Positions 37,729 through 47,978 are shown, numbered from the stretch's first letter. The stretch is DNA of 64,000 bases from CAYPIE01 sp964410665 (GCA_964410665.1 CAYPIE010000008.1:56884-120883), one strand, 5' to 3'. Translations and numbers: made by a program. The notes: generated by a model from the sequence alone, not told the origin.

Positions 37729-40700
37729 CTAATCCCCCTGAAACGGGCGAAACCGGCCAACGTGAGCATCCCACAAGTAAATGTACCAAAATGGGGTGCG
37801 GTGCTTTAGCTCGGCATTTTTCCGCAAGTAGTTTTCGATCCGCGCGGCGGGATACTCCCAGCGCATGTTCTTGCCACGCGTGCGGAATTTCTCCTTATTG
37901 ATCAGTATCCAGACCCGATCGTGTTTTGTAAGAACCTTTTGTAGCTTGGCGAGGCTACCAACGGCCTCGGCCCCGGCGTTGCGATCGATGAGCTTACCGT
38001 CGCGCAACATGACAAAGTCAAGCAAAATTGGGACGGACAGGTCGTAGTCGGCTCGGCCAATCTCCAGATATGCCGCATGAGGATGAGGTCCCGTGATCAT
38101 CACTCGATCTCCAGAACGGAGATTCTGAGCCACGTACTGACACGCCCCCGTCGAGTCAGGCAGGATTTTCAAGGTGTACGTCCCAACGATCCGCCAGGGT
38201 GACCACGACATCAGCACAGTCAGGAAGAACAGTCCGCCAAGCCCTGCAACAAACATCCCTGGCCGATAGTAGCAAGGTCCTGCGACCCAGCTGGCCAGTC
38301 GGTAACTGACTCGACGGATTCCCTCCACCCCCAACAAGGCCCACAAAGGGAACAGGGCGTACAGATAACGCAGACTAGGGTGAGTCATGAGCAAGTTGGT
38401 CAAAACGACGCTGAACACCAACAGAACCACCAGGGCCAAATAGGTTCGGGGCCGATTCCGCCAGCGGTTCAGGAAATCCAGAGCCAGAAATAAGCTCAGG
38501 CTCAGATGCAGCCGCGAGTAGCCGATGAATAGGCTAAAAAGATGGAAAACTTGCCAGAAATGGGGCTTGATGGTGGCTTCATAATTCGGCGAGACCCCTT
38601 CCGTCCGGGTCAGACATAAAGTCTGAAAGGCCAGCCAATCGAGAAATATCCAGCCCATGGCGATGACCGCTGCCAAGGCGAGTCGCAAGTTTGCCCCCCA
38701 GCCCAGATCTCGGGCAAACAGCATGAACCCCAGGAGCAACCCAGGGGCGAGCACGATCGATATCTCCTGACTGAGCACCGTGATCAGAAACGCAACCACT
38801 GTCAAGTAGCGATAACTCTGACGTTGCTCAAGCACAAACCCTTTGCAGAAACAGTAGATGGTTAGCAGAACAAAAAACTGCTGCTGCTGATAAAAGCGAG
38901 CAACATGGGAGGTAAAGATCTCGAATGGGTGCAACGCCATCAACAGCATGGCACCCAAGCCAACAAAGTGGCTTCGGAAAAGTCGCACCCCCATCCAGTA
39001 AGTAAGCCAGACAGTCGCCACGCCAAAGAACACGCTGGGCAGCCTGAGCGCACGCAAGTTCTCTCCAAATAGCGCGACTATCCCCCCGGTAAGATAGTGA
39101 TACGCCGGGCTTCGGGTGTAGTAGATTCCCTCGGGGACAAATGCCGGAGCCCCAGTACGGGCAATGGCGAGTACCGCTTGGACTGATGCATACTCATCAT
39201 CATCTAATGGTTGAAACTCCAGATCCCTGGCACGTAGCCACCAAGACAGCACCAGGACGCCCAGAATCATCGCGTTCCAGGCTAACCCACGAAGCAAGCG
39301 TCGGGATCGGTGGATCTCCATGAGAGGCTGCCTTAGCTGGCGCCGCACAAGCGAGATGTGAAGGGCCGCCGCAACAACGATTCCAGTGAGTCCGAGCACA
39401 AGCGTCCATGGCCAGGTTTGATAGCTCCAGAGTGTCTCTTCACGTTCCCCGTAACTCATCTCCAACAAGGCCGCACAGGCAATCACGCACACCCCCACGG
39501 TAAGGGCTCCCAGGCATTGAGTCCCCCACCGCTCGGCTGCTTCATTGCCCCCCCACCAACCCCGGAGAAGCACCGACCCAGCTACCAAACCAACGGTTAT
39601 CAGTCCCACTAGCACACCGACCCGGAGTCCGAATTGGCGATCCCCTACGGTGTTCCACTGTATCCCTCGATAGCGAAATCGAGGGACGCGGTTGGCCGAG
39701 GTGAGTGCGCAGCCATCATCCTGAACCGATTGCCAAGAAGCCTCGCGTGGCATGGATGGGCCCACCGCACATTGCCATTGCGAGTCACTACGCCAGAGGT
39801 GTTCTTCGCCATCAGTGCTCGTGACGAAGCCATCGACGGCAACCTTACTCGGCCAGTTAAGAGGGTCAACGCTCTGGGGCTCCGCCACGCGTAGCTCGAA
39901 GGTATTGGTTCCAGGTTTCAGCAAAGCGGTAACATCGTAACCATAGTAAGCCTGGGTGGCCCGATCCCGTTCCAGCGAGCGTAATGGAACACGTTCAGTG
40001 ACCGGATCAGGCTTGTCGGGGGTTCGCCGCGTTCTATTCAGATCCCGTCGGGGTTCATAAGTTCCCGGGAGATCGCCTCGGTAGGTCTCTTGAGGCTTAC
40101 GGGTACTCACGTTGATTGGACGGTCGCTCTCAAGTGGGTCATAGGTCGGATCGGCATGGCGTGGGGTGAGAAACTCATCCCCGACAAACATAGAACCGAT
40201 CGAATCTGGATCGACGACTTCGGGGTGGCGAAAATCATCCCACGGACCGCAACAATTGATCACCCAGTTTCCCGAATCCAAGTTCGATGGGGATACGGTG
40301 GTTGGGGCAAGTCGTTGTCCATTGACGAAGGCCTCAAACGGACGATTTACCATGACCCGTAAACTGGCCTCTGTGATCCGGTCAGGGATGTCCCAAGTTG
40401 CCCGATACCAAACCACTGCCTCCGAGGGAGCTCCTGGAGCGGAAAGCCAGTGCCCGGTAAAGCCGCGTTGGTAGATGCGGGCATCAAACGCTCGGAAGGG
40501 AATGGCACCGGAAGAACGTTTCACCGCATGACGCCAACCTAAATCAAGATAGTTAGGATCGGTCCAGTACAGAGGCCCGATACCAGGCGGCACCGGCTCG
40601 GCGCGCCACTGCCGACCTGAGCGTAGGGGAATCACCTCCCCTGACCAGAGTTCAATCGCCCCATCGAGGCATAAACCTGGTTGCTGATGCCGTGCGGAGA

Positions 40701-41199
40701 CCTTGACACAAACAACGTTTGCACCCGGTCGCAGGTACTCCTTTACATCGAGCCAGACTGGAAGCCGGGTATTGTCGTGGTCAACCCACTGATATTCACG
40801 GGGAAAATTCAATGCCAGAGCCGGCTGAGGCGAAGTAATCCGCTGTCCATATTCGCTGAGGCCGGTCTGGTAAGGTCGGGTCGGGCGGTAGAGGTAGATT
40901 TGTCCTACCGGGTTACTGTTGACCGTCAGATCAAACGCGTTGTCGGCAGCGACGACCACCCAGGCATGCTTGACCCGGCCTGGCAGATCGAGATGCAAGC
41001 GAAAGTATCCAGAGTAGGCGGTCGGATCGGGACTGGTGATCCAATCCCCTTGCATCCGGAAGGGGACGATGGGTCGGGTGGCCGCCCGGTGCCACTGGCA
41101 GGCGACATAGCCGATGGCGATCCCCCAGAGAACCACCACGACGAACAGCCGAAGCCCAATACCGGCACAGCGAGGCGTAGTGTTGCTGTGACAGCTCAT
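37729..41199 (-). CDS. GT39/ArnT-like membrane glycosyltransferase with N-terminal beta-sandwich region
   Basis: 1156 residues. A first helix (about 13-33) precedes about 500 extracytoplasmic residues resembling galactose-binding-like sandwiches (MVNRPFEAFVNGQRL near 285). A polytopic part then follows from about 545 to 1045. DDDEYASVQ near residue 665 is the acidic first-loop motif of the PMT/ArnT clan, followed by GIYYTRSPAYHYLTGG. It probably transfers a sugar from a lipid-phosphate donor outside the membrane. Its ATG overlaps the preceding TPR gene by 4 bp; it is last in the operon. Confidence 0.8.
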   Translation of the reverse strand: MSCHSNTTPRCAGIGLRLFVVVVLWGIAIGYVACQWHRAATRPIVPFRMQGDWITSPDPTAYSGYFRLHLDLPGRVKHAWVVVAADNAFDLTVNSNPVGQIYLYRPTRPYQTGLSEYGQRITSPQPALALNFPREYQWVDHDNTRLPVWLDVKEYLRPGANVVCVKVSARHQQPGLCLDGAIELWSGEVIPLRSGRQWRAEPVPPGIGPLYWTDPNYLDLGWRHAVKRSSGAIPFRAFDARIYQRGFTGHWLSAPGAPSEAVVWYRATWDIPDRITEASLRVMVNRPFEAFVNGQRLAPTTVSPSNLDSGNWVINCCGPWDDFRHPEVVDPDSIGSMFVGDEFLTPRHADPTYDPLESDRPINVSTRKPQETYRGDLPGTYEPRRDLNRTRRTPDKPDPVTERVPLRSLERDRATQAYYGYDVTALLKPGTNTFELRVAEPQSVDPLNWPSKVAVDGFVTSTDGEEHLWRSDSQWQCAVGPSMPREASWQSVQDDGCALTSANRVPRFRYRGIQWNTVGDRQFGLRVGVLVGLITVGLVAGSVLLRGWWGGNEAAERWGTQCLGALTVGVCVIACAALLEMSYGEREETLWSYQTWPWTLVLGLTGIVVAAALHISLVRRQLRQPLMEIHRSRRLLRGLAWNAMILGVLVLSWWLRARDLEFQPLDDDEYASVQAVLAIARTGAPAFVPEGIYYTRSPAYHYLTGGIVALFGENLRALRLPSVFFGVATVWLTYWMGVRLFRSHFVGLGAMLLMALHPFEIFTSHVARFYQQQQFFVLLTIYCFCKGFVLEQRQSYRYLTVVAFLITVLSQEISIVLAPGLLLGFMLFARDLGWGANLRLALAAVIAMGWIFLDWLAFQTLCLTRTEGVSPNYEATIKPHFWQVFHLFSLFIGYSRLHLSLSLFLALDFLNRWRNRPRTYLALVVLLVFSVVLTNLLMTHPSLRYLYALFPLWALLGVEGIRRVSYRLASWVAGPCYYRPGMFVAGLGGLFFLTVLMSWSPWRIVGTYTLKILPDSTGACQYVAQNLRSGDRVMITGPHPHAAYLEIGRADYDLSVPILLDFVMLRDGKLIDRNAGAEAVGSLAKLQKVLTKHDRVWILINKEKFRTRGKNMRWEYPAARIENYLRKNAELKHRTPFWYIYLWDAHVGRFRPFQGD

Positions 41200-42509
41200 G
41201 GTCGCTGCGACTCTAGATAGGCCTTGCGTGCGCCCACCGGATCGTTGCTCTCCAGGGTCGCGGCCAATCGATGGGCATGTGCCTCGGCGAGTACAGCCCG
41301 TTTCATCGGCGCCTGAAACGCTGCATAGACCTTATGGAGTTGCTCCACCCAGCAGTCCAACTCGGCATAGCGACCTGTGCGTAAGCAGACCAGTTGCATG
41401 GTGTAATTCGCCTTGAGATTGGTCGGTTCCGACTGCAGGACTTGATCGAGTGTCGCCGAGGCCAATGCATACTGCCCAGCGTTCAAGGCGTGGATCGCAT
41501 CACGCAGCAAAGCTCGGCAAGCTTCGCGGCGGGCGGGAGGTCCTGCGCCAGGATCCTCCAAGATCAAGCGATAGCTCTGCCTAGCCTCATGCATTCGACC
41601 TGCGGCTTCCAGACGGTTCGCAGCATATAAGCGAGCCTCAGGAGTGGTCATCCCCAAGAGATAACCAAGCCGGCCGGTTTGCGCGACATACGAGGTATCA
41701 TGTTCCAGAACGGGCATGTACTGGGTCGCCACTCTCAACTGAACCAGAGCCGCCGCATAACGCCCCTCATGGACAAGCTCACTCGCCCTACTCACGAGAA
41801 CACCCGCTGCGAAGGGTAACGACCACGCCACCGCCACCAGCAGGGTGGCGATCGACAGCATCATCCGGAGCGAAGCGATGATACGCTCCCGGTGGCGGCG
41901 GCGATCCACCACACAAGCCGCCATCAGGATCAGGACGGTGCCGATTACCGCGGCAAACCAACCCTTGCAGCTGAACTGACAAAAACCCTCGGTGTACCCC
42001 AGCCAATCAAGTAGATCGATCATGTTGGCCATCTGCAAATCCCACGGGAGTGTATCCGGAATGCGGCAAACCATCAGCCGGCGCGGAGGATCCACAGGAT
42101 AGACCGATTGCTTCAAAGGAGACTCGGCAAACTCTGCACTGGTACAGATGTCTCCCCCAAGCCAAGTCAGGTTTTCATGCTGCAATTGTAGCCAAGCTGC
42201 CTGGGCAGCAGTGTCAGGACACCACAAAGTGGCAAAGTAAGGATAGCTGAGCAAGAGCATCAACCAAGCCGCCACGCACCGGCACAGCCCGATGGACCAT
42301 TCCCCTCGATGAAGCCTTAGACCCAGCACGACTACAGCCACAATCGGACAGAGAAGACGAAAGGAGCGTGCGACCGCAGGAGGTTCCATGGTGAGTTGGC
42401 CATCGGATTGCACTAGGGGGATCTCACCCCACGGGAGTATTCCCGCCGCCATCAAGAGCAGCAGTCCTCCGAATGCAGAGCCCAGACTCAACCAACGCGC
42501 AAGCATCAT
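41196..42509 (-). CDS. membrane protein with C-terminal TPR-like repeats
   Basis: 437 residues from ATG 42509. About five hydrophobic segments lie in the first 200 residues, followed by tetratricopeptide-like repeats (EGRYAAALVQLRVATQY, AAGRMHEARQSYRLILEDP, AGQYALASATLDQVLQSEP, TGRYAELDCWVEQLHKV). The start overlaps the HlyD stop by one base (TGATG). It probably organises other envelope proteins of this operon; no family name was recognised. Confidence 0.75.
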   Translation of the reverse strand: MMLARWLSLGSAFGGLLLLMAAGILPWGEIPLVQSDGQLTMEPPAVARSFRLLCPIVAVVVLGLRLHRGEWSIGLCRCVAAWLMLLLSYPYFATLWCPDTAAQAAWLQLQHENLTWLGGDICTSAEFAESPLKQSVYPVDPPRRLMVCRIPDTLPWDLQMANMIDLLDWLGYTEGFCQFSCKGWFAAVIGTVLILMAACVVDRRRHRERIIASLRMMLSIATLLVAVAWSLPFAAGVLVSRASELVHEGRYAAALVQLRVATQYMPVLEHDTSYVAQTGRLGYLLGMTTPEARLYAANRLEAAGRMHEARQSYRLILEDPGAGPPARREACRALLRDAIHALNAGQYALASATLDQVLQSEPTNLKANYTMQLVCLRTGRYAELDCWVEQLHKVYAAFQAPMKRAVLAEAHAHRLAATLESNDPVGARKAYLESQRP

Positions 42510-44104
42510 CACTCTGGCTTGTCCTCGAGGGCATGAGGAGTCCACGCCCCATCCTCAAGGACCATGGGAGGTTCGACCGGTCGATGATCCGACCTGGTCA
42601 AGGCCACACGATCCCCTGGCTCCAGGCTGTGGAAGCCATCGGTCAAGACGACCTCTCCCCCGCGGAGACCCGAGCGAATCTCAGCCCATGCCTCGCTGAC
42701 CGTTCCCAAGACGACCTTCTGCGGACGATAGGTCGAGCCATCGACAATATAAACCAACGCCGAGCGGCCCGACTGGGCAAACACCGCTTCACGAGGAGCG
42801 GCTAATACCTCACGTTGGGGTTGGATCCGCACGAATCCGGTCATGCCCGGGAGCAGGGTGAGATCATTTGCTTCCAGTTCAATCCGCACCGCAAAAGTAG
42901 ACGGCCACTCCGGGGCGCCCGAACCCAGCGGACGGATCGGTCGCGTGGCCTCTGGTCCACCCAGGTCATAGCTCACCTTCGGGGAAATCTTGGTGACATC
43001 ACCCCGCAACGGCTGGTTAGGGAACGCCTCAAGATAGACCAACGCCGAGTCTCCCAGAGCAAATCGACCGACGGTGCTCTGATCCATGCGTGCCTCAAAC
43101 CAAAGCCCGTGGGCTAACAGAAACGCGGGCTTGCCGGGATCTGGGTTATACTCTCCTTCATGAACCAGACAACGTTCCACAATGCCATCACAGGGAGCGA
43201 AGACCTTATAATCCTCCAGTTCGAGCTGTCGATGTTCCAACGCCAACCGAGCTTCTTCGAGTTTGCTCTCGGCAATGGAGACACTCTCACGCTGACCGGC
43301 CGAAGCAACCTTGACCGACCACTCCATCTCTCGGACCCGCGCCTTGGCGGAGATCACCTCCGCTTTCCCCATCAACAACTCCCGCCGGGATAACGACCCC
43401 CGAGCACTGAGTTCCTGGTCAATCCTGGCCAAAGATCTCTGGATGGCTGCCAGCTCACGGGCCGTTTGTAGGCGTAATTTGTCCCGTTCAGGTCGTTCTT
43501 GCTCAAGAATGTACGAAGAGCCCAACTTGGTCCGTTCGCGCTCGCCGATGGCCGTGGTAATCGCTGCATCCGCGGCAGCCACCTTTACCTTCGCGCGTCG
43601 ATCATCCAACTCCACCAGGAGTTGCCCTTTCTTCACCCGATCGCCTTCCTCGACATGAACCCTCAAGATGCGACCCATGGTGACGATCGGCACTTGGATC
43701 GGCTCACTGGCCAGCATCCCCTCACCCTGCAACCGAGAGGTCATCACACAACGATGAATGGTTTGTCCGGTCACCGGAAAGGGATGACCAAGGGTGCGTG
43801 CAACTCCGCGATACCCAAACTTCGAGGTATATAGCCGGGTGATGGGATCGCGGTAGCGCGGCCAGACCACGACCGCAAGGAACACGCTGGAGAAGATCAG
43901 GCTCGCTAGCCCGATCGAGAGTAACAAGTGGTTCTCCCGCCCGTGCTGCCCAACGCCACGTCGAGCGTCTGACTCCGTATGGGCTCGCCGGCGAGTCGTC
44001 CGATCGGATCCTTGAACTGCGTCGGTGCGCGGACGGAGCCATCTCCAGAAAAGGAACCGCTGGTGCGAATCAGGATTGGGATGTTGATTCTCGGCAGGAT
44101 CCAT
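42509..44104 (-). CDS. HlyD-family membrane-fusion protein
   Basis: 531 residues. A charged cytoplasmic N-terminus of about 60 residues precedes a single helix (LLLSIGLASLIFSSVFLAVVV). After it come the biotinyl-lipoyl half motif (GRILRVHVEEGDRVKKGQLLVELDD), a coiled-coil hairpin (about 175-275), the second lipoyl half (VFAPCDGIVERCLVHEGEY) and barrel domains. Start at ATG 44104, since the frame's first codon is a TTG overlapping the previous stop. No ABC or MFS exporter is encoded beside it, which is odd for a fusion protein. Confidence 0.85.
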   Translation of the reverse strand: MDPAENQHPNPDSHQRFLFWRWLRPRTDAVQGSDRTTRRRAHTESDARRGVGQHGRENHLLLSIGLASLIFSSVFLAVVVWPRYRDPITRLYTSKFGYRGVARTLGHPFPVTGQTIHRCVMTSRLQGEGMLASEPIQVPIVTMGRILRVHVEEGDRVKKGQLLVELDDRRAKVKVAAADAAITTAIGERERTKLGSSYILEQERPERDKLRLQTARELAAIQRSLARIDQELSARGSLSRRELLMGKAEVISAKARVREMEWSVKVASAGQRESVSIAESKLEEARLALEHRQLELEDYKVFAPCDGIVERCLVHEGEYNPDPGKPAFLLAHGLWFEARMDQSTVGRFALGDSALVYLEAFPNQPLRGDVTKISPKVSYDLGGPEATRPIRPLGSGAPEWPSTFAVRIELEANDLTLLPGMTGFVRIQPQREVLAAPREAVFAQSGRSALVYIVDGSTYRPQKVVLGTVSEAWAEIRSGLRGGEVVLTDGFHSLEPGDRVALTRSDHRPVEPPMVLEDGAWTPHALEDKPE

Positions 44105-44145
44105 GCAGTCTGCTTTCGCCCTGGAATACCGCCTGGGGTCCCCAG

Positions 44146-45171
44146 TCAAGCCGGGGGTGCGATCATGGATGGCTCCCCCAACCGTGACTGGTTCGCAGGA
44201 ATTTCACAAGAAGATTCCATCTTGGCCGGCGCTTTCCAAACTAGACCGAGGCAGCCAAGCTCGCTCGCAATTTGCAGCAAACGCCAACAACCCGCCGCGA
44301 CCATCCCCAGTTCCCAGGGAAGCCAAGGGGCCAGCAGCAACACGAGCACGCCTTCCCGCACCCCCAAGCCCGCAGGGGCAAAGATGGCCAGGAAGCCGAT
44401 CAGCCAGGCCAAGGCATTGGCCGCAATTGCGGCTAGCAACGGAACGTTTGCCTCTGGCGCGATCCCCTGGAGCACCAGCCAGAACGCCAAGCCATTGAAC
44501 AAGCCTAACAGACTGTAGAGCACGAATACGCTGCCGGCAATCCGCGCGCGCGGCCGTACCTGTCCCAACAAGCAAAAGCGACGACTTACTCCTTGCAGCT
44601 TGTTGCAGAGCCAGTCCTGTTTCCGGGGAACCAGCGTCAACAGCACAACGACCGTTAGAAAACTGCTCAGGATCAACAACAGCACTGGCAAACGGACCGG
44701 TAAGTCCACTGCCAATCCGCAGATCAGCCCGCCAACAATGCCCAGGACAGCCCAGCTGCTCAGGGTCAAGGCCAATTCAAGCGCCATGGCTGCACCAACG
44801 ATCAGACTCGGGATCCCTGCCCGGGTGCTCAGGACCATCCGTGATCCATAACTCCAAAGACTCCCAGGTAACCAGCGACACGCTTCCGCGCGAATCCACA
44901 TCCGGGCTGCGAGTCGTGCCCCAATCGGCTGACCTACTGCGCGCAAGACACCACCCCAGGCTGCCGCGTTCAACAAACGATAGATCAGACACAGCATCCC
45001 CGCGAATGCCAACCAGCCCCATTCCATCTTGCCTACCGAACCAGCCAGCAGCGGTTCGAACAGCGGGATCGCCACCCGGCTAATCCCGATCAGAATCACC
45101 ACTCCAAGCAGGATCCGCACCCACCACAGCCCATCAACCCCGAACCTCGATTGATCGCTCGTCCGCGGCAT
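44146..45171 (-). CDS. flippase-like / LPG synthase-type membrane protein
   Basis: 341 residues with about eight helices. IFAPAGLGVREGVLVLLLAPWL near residue 263 matches the lysylphosphatidylglycerol synthetase transmembrane (UPF0104/YbhN) family. Such proteins often accompany glycosyltransferases and may move lipid-linked intermediates. It lies 2 bp after the GT4 gene. Confidence 0.85.
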   Translation of the reverse strand: MPRTSDQSRFGVDGLWWVRILLGVVILIGISRVAIPLFEPLLAGSVGKMEWGWLAFAGMLCLIYRLLNAAAWGGVLRAVGQPIGARLAARMWIRAEACRWLPGSLWSYGSRMVLSTRAGIPSLIVGAAMALELALTLSSWAVLGIVGGLICGLAVDLPVRLPVLLLILSSFLTVVVLLTLVPRKQDWLCNKLQGVSRRFCLLGQVRPRARIAGSVFVLYSLLGLFNGLAFWLVLQGIAPEANVPLLAAIAANALAWLIGFLAIFAPAGLGVREGVLVLLLAPWLPWELGMVAAGCWRLLQIASELGCLGLVWKAPAKMESSCEIPANQSRLGEPSMIAPPA

Positions 45172-45173
45172 GC

Positions 45174-46445
45174 TTATCCTCCGGTCACGGGATGCCAGGC
45201 GGGGACCACTGCTGCCTTAGACGTCCTCCGCATCGTTTCCTGATGGCGATTGCTGAGCACATCCCCATAAAGGTTTTCTAAGTGGCGAGTGATCCGGTCC
45301 CAACAAAACTGCTCACGCGCGAACTCACGGCCTTGCTCCCCCAACCGGGCTCCCCATGCGGGATAATGGATCACCCGCAGAATGGCTTCGGCGAGTGCTT
45401 GTTCGTTTTTCTCCGGCACCAGCAGTCCGGTTCGCTCATGGACGACTGTGTCGGGGATGCCCCCCACCGCTGACGCCACAACTGGTTTCCCATAGGCATA
45501 CGCTTCAATCGACCCGACCCCAAGTCCCTCGGTATCGCCGCGGCGATCATGAATCGCTGGATTGACCCAAACGTCACAGGCGGCGTATTCTTGAGCCAGC
45601 TGCTCTTTACTCACAAAGCCCAGAAACCTTACCACCTTGCTCAGTCCCAATGCCTGCGTCAAGCTTTCCAGGCCAGTCCGTTGATCCCCGTCGCCAGTAA
45701 TTACCACCTCAACCCGACGGTGAGTCAGAATGTGGGGTACAGCCCGAAGCAAATACTCCAGCCCCTTCCGCTCAATCAGTCGACCCGTGAAGAGGATCCG
45801 AGGAAGCCGATCCGAGCTCGCGATTTTGGACAGCATCGGCTCCTCTCGTTCCGGCACCGTAGCGCCATAGGGGACCACAATTGCCTCACGACCACACAAA
45901 TGATGCATCCGTTGGGCCGTGTCCGTACTGTTGGCCAAGAGCAAATCCCCTCGCTTGAGAGCATGGCGCAGCCAGGCCTTGATCCACCACTTTTTGCGGG
46001 CCATGGCTAGCTCTGCCCCATGACAGTTCAACACCAACGGCGCTTGGCATTTCCCAGCGATGACCGAACCAATCGTCGCATGCGGGAACGGCCAGTGGAC
46101 ATGGACTACGTCAAAGTGTTGCTCGTGGGCCAACGCCGCCGCCGCCGCCCGGCCACAGGCTACATAGGGCACCCCCAGGAGTTGCCGCCAACGCTTGGTA
46201 ACCTTGTACGGAGCTCCCTCTTCGTGGGTGAGTGTTTCGAACCGGGCGGGAGCATAGCGGAACCGGCGCACCGGTACTCCATCAATGCGGTGATCCGCCA
46301 TGCCCTTAAAGGCAGGGGCCAAAACGGTCACCTGATGCCCCCGCTGAAGGAGCCGCGCGACCGTCTCACGCAACCAAGGAACCGCATAATCGGCTTCGTG
46401 CCGCGGGTAAGTCGAGGCCACAACACAAATCCGCAGCGAGCTCAT
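45174..46445 (-). CDS. GT4-family glycosyltransferase
   Basis: 423 residues, GT-B fold. STYPRHEADYAVPWLRETVARL is the N-terminal domain; FTGRLIERKGLEYLLRA and the E-x7-E motif in EGLGVGSIEAYAYGKPVVAS are hallmarks of family 4. The start at 46445 is preferred to 46505 because GGAG lies eight bases before it. It is a cytoplasmic enzyme that would extend a lipid-linked glycan. Confidence 0.92.
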   Translation of the reverse strand: MSSLRICVVASTYPRHEADYAVPWLRETVARLLQRGHQVTVLAPAFKGMADHRIDGVPVRRFRYAPARFETLTHEEGAPYKVTKRWRQLLGVPYVACGRAAAAALAHEQHFDVVHVHWPFPHATIGSVIAGKCQAPLVLNCHGAELAMARKKWWIKAWLRHALKRGDLLLANSTDTAQRMHHLCGREAIVVPYGATVPEREEPMLSKIASSDRLPRILFTGRLIERKGLEYLLRAVPHILTHRRVEVVITGDGDQRTGLESLTQALGLSKVVRFLGFVSKEQLAQEYAACDVWVNPAIHDRRGDTEGLGVGSIEAYAYGKPVVASAVGGIPDTVVHERTGLLVPEKNEQALAEAILRVIHYPAWGARLGEQGREFAREQFCWDRITRHLENLYGDVLSNRHQETMRRTSKAAVVPAWHPVTGG

Positions 46446-46505
46446 CGGAGCGTCTCCGAGCAGAAGGGGCGAGGGATCCACTGGTGCCAGCTGGGAGGAT
46501 GACAC

Positions 46506-47591
46506 CTAACGGATTTCCAGGTAAGTTGTCGCGATTGGTTGACAGCTAGAAGTCAATGATCCTTGGAGGCCCTGTGCGGTCAGGCCAGTATCATGGTCGA
46601 TGGGAAGATTCCAGCTTTGGGCCAGTCCACCGCGGATCATCAGTTCACAGGCAAAGCCCAATGCCAACAGCGGTGACGCGGTAATGGCCAAAATTCCGCC
46701 CAACATCGTCAGCACCATTCCCACTGCACTGCTCAAACCCGTAAAGAGACCTGTGATCAGCAACAGAGAACCTATTCCCAGGTGGGCCATAGCCAGACTA
46801 CCCATGAAGTGGGAAGGTCGCTCTCGAAACCGCTGCAGAAAACCCACGCTGAGCATGTCGTTTAAGCCACGCAAATACCGCTCAAAGCCGTACTTGCTCT
46901 TGCCATGACGACGAGGGTTGTGCTGAACCGGAATCTCGGCAGTACAGTAGCCAAGCATCGCGGCAATGCTCGGAATCATCCGGTGCAATTCCCCGTGGAG
47001 GGTCAGCTCGCGGGTGACCTCAGCGCGATAGCACTTATAGCCACAGTTGTGATCGTGCAACGCTACTCCACAAACCCGACTGAGCATCCAGTTGAAGACA
47101 CGACTAGGAAATACCTTATGCCAGGGGTCACGCCGCACTTTCTTCCAGCCGCTGACAACGTCATACCCTTCGTCCAGCTTGGCCAGCATTGCCGGGATTT
47201 CGACCGGGTCGTCTTGGAGGTCGCCATCCATGGTGAAGACAATGTCCCCGGTGGCCGCACGAAAACCTGCCGTGAGGGCGGCTGCTTTGCCACGGTTATA
47301 TCGAAAGCGGATGCCACGCACCCGAGCAGCTCGTGTCCCGGTGAGCCGCTCAATCTCTTCCCAGGACCCATCCTTGCTGCCGTCGTCGATAAAAATGATC
47401 TCCACCGTCCAGCCCAGGGGCGTATTGGCAATGATGCGATCACGCAGTTCACGAAGCGTCGCGATTTCATCCTTGATGGGGATGACAAAGCTCAAAATGC
47501 CGGTCGAAGTGCAGGCTTGGTTGGGCAGATCAGTCCGTAAGTCAAAATCGTGGACCGTCTCGGGCGTCAGTTGCGTCGTTGGCAGCGTCAT
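46506..47591 (-). CDS. GT2-family glycosyltransferase, DPM1/GtrB-like
   Basis: 361 residues. GT-A fold with VIPIKDEIATLRE, MDGDLQDDP (the DxD-type metal motif) and GWKKVRRDPWHKVFPSRVFN; two C-terminal helices anchor it. It probably charges a polyprenyl phosphate with a sugar, the donor used by the GT39-like enzyme. ATG 47591 has AGGA eight bases upstream. It is the first gene of the operon and lies 53 bp downstream of the predicted transcription start of a sigma-54-type promoter. Confidence 0.92.
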   Translation of the reverse strand: MTLPTTQLTPETVHDFDLRTDLPNQACTSTGILSFVIPIKDEIATLRELRDRIIANTPLGWTVEIIFIDDGSKDGSWEEIERLTGTRAARVRGIRFRYNRGKAAALTAGFRAATGDIVFTMDGDLQDDPVEIPAMLAKLDEGYDVVSGWKKVRRDPWHKVFPSRVFNWMLSRVCGVALHDHNCGYKCYRAEVTRELTLHGELHRMIPSIAAMLGYCTAEIPVQHNPRRHGKSKYGFERYLRGLNDMLSVGFLQRFRERPSHFMGSLAMAHLGIGSLLLITGLFTGLSSAVGMVLTMLGGILAITASPLLALGFACELMIRGGLAQSWNLPIDHDTGLTAQGLQGSLTSSCQPIATTYLEIR

Positions 47592-47655
47592 CAGCGTGTT
47601 CCTGGCATCGGAAGGGTCCGTTTCGAGTACCACTTCATCACATGCAATGACTCAA

Positions 47656-47670
47656 GCAGACCGCGTGCCG
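47656..47670 (-). promoter_or_regulatory. predicted sigma-54 (-24/-12) promoter of the glycosyltransferase operon
   Basis: On the minus strand the bases read CGGCACGCGGTCTGCT, against the consensus TGGCACGN4TTGC. The essential GG and GC are exactly ten bases apart. The expected start site is near 47644, leaving a leader of about 53 nt to the ATG at 47591. The divergent neighbour encodes a sigma-54 activator. Confidence 0.55.
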
Positions 47671-47778
47671 AAACAGCCACCTCCAGCCGAAGTACCGGGG
47701 GAAGACCAAGAAACTCGCCAATCTCGCGAAAAAGTCGCTTTAGAAATGAATCATCACCAAACTGTTGCAAGTGTTTGC

Positions 47779-47815
47779 TCGCAAGTTGCGAATCAACTTC
47801 ATCGACTTCGCAAAC
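47779..47815. promoter_or_regulatory. candidate activator-binding dyads upstream of the GT operon
   Basis: TCGCAAGTTGCGA (47779-47791) is a perfect dyad with a one-base centre, and a further TTCGCAA lies at 47807-47813. They are about 135-170 bp upstream of the predicted start site, the usual place for NtrC-type enhancer sites. Confidence 0.4.
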
Positions 47816-47978
47816 TGAGAGACTTCTTCGCATGACCCAAGCAGTGGAAGGGAAGCACCAGCGGCGTCCACACGATGGCTCCTCAACGATCGGCTTCTTG
47901 AAGTCCGTTGGTATATGCTTAACGCTTGCCCGGTGGTGGTGTCCGTCCAAGAGCAGACGTCACCTTCGCCAACTCTGC

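Larger units (their letters stand above)
47592..47978. other. operon leader region with sigma-54 promoter
   Basis: 387 bp between the regulator stop and the GT2 start. It holds the -24/-12 element and the TTGCGA dyads described separately. An open frame on the minus strand (47591-47950) spans them but has no recognised family. Confidence 0.55.

Noticed and set aside
47591..47950. 119-codon minus-strand frame ending in TGATG with the GT2 gene
   Set aside because: The overlap looks like translational coupling, but the frame has no family, no good start site, and spans the better-supported sigma-54 promoter and dyads.
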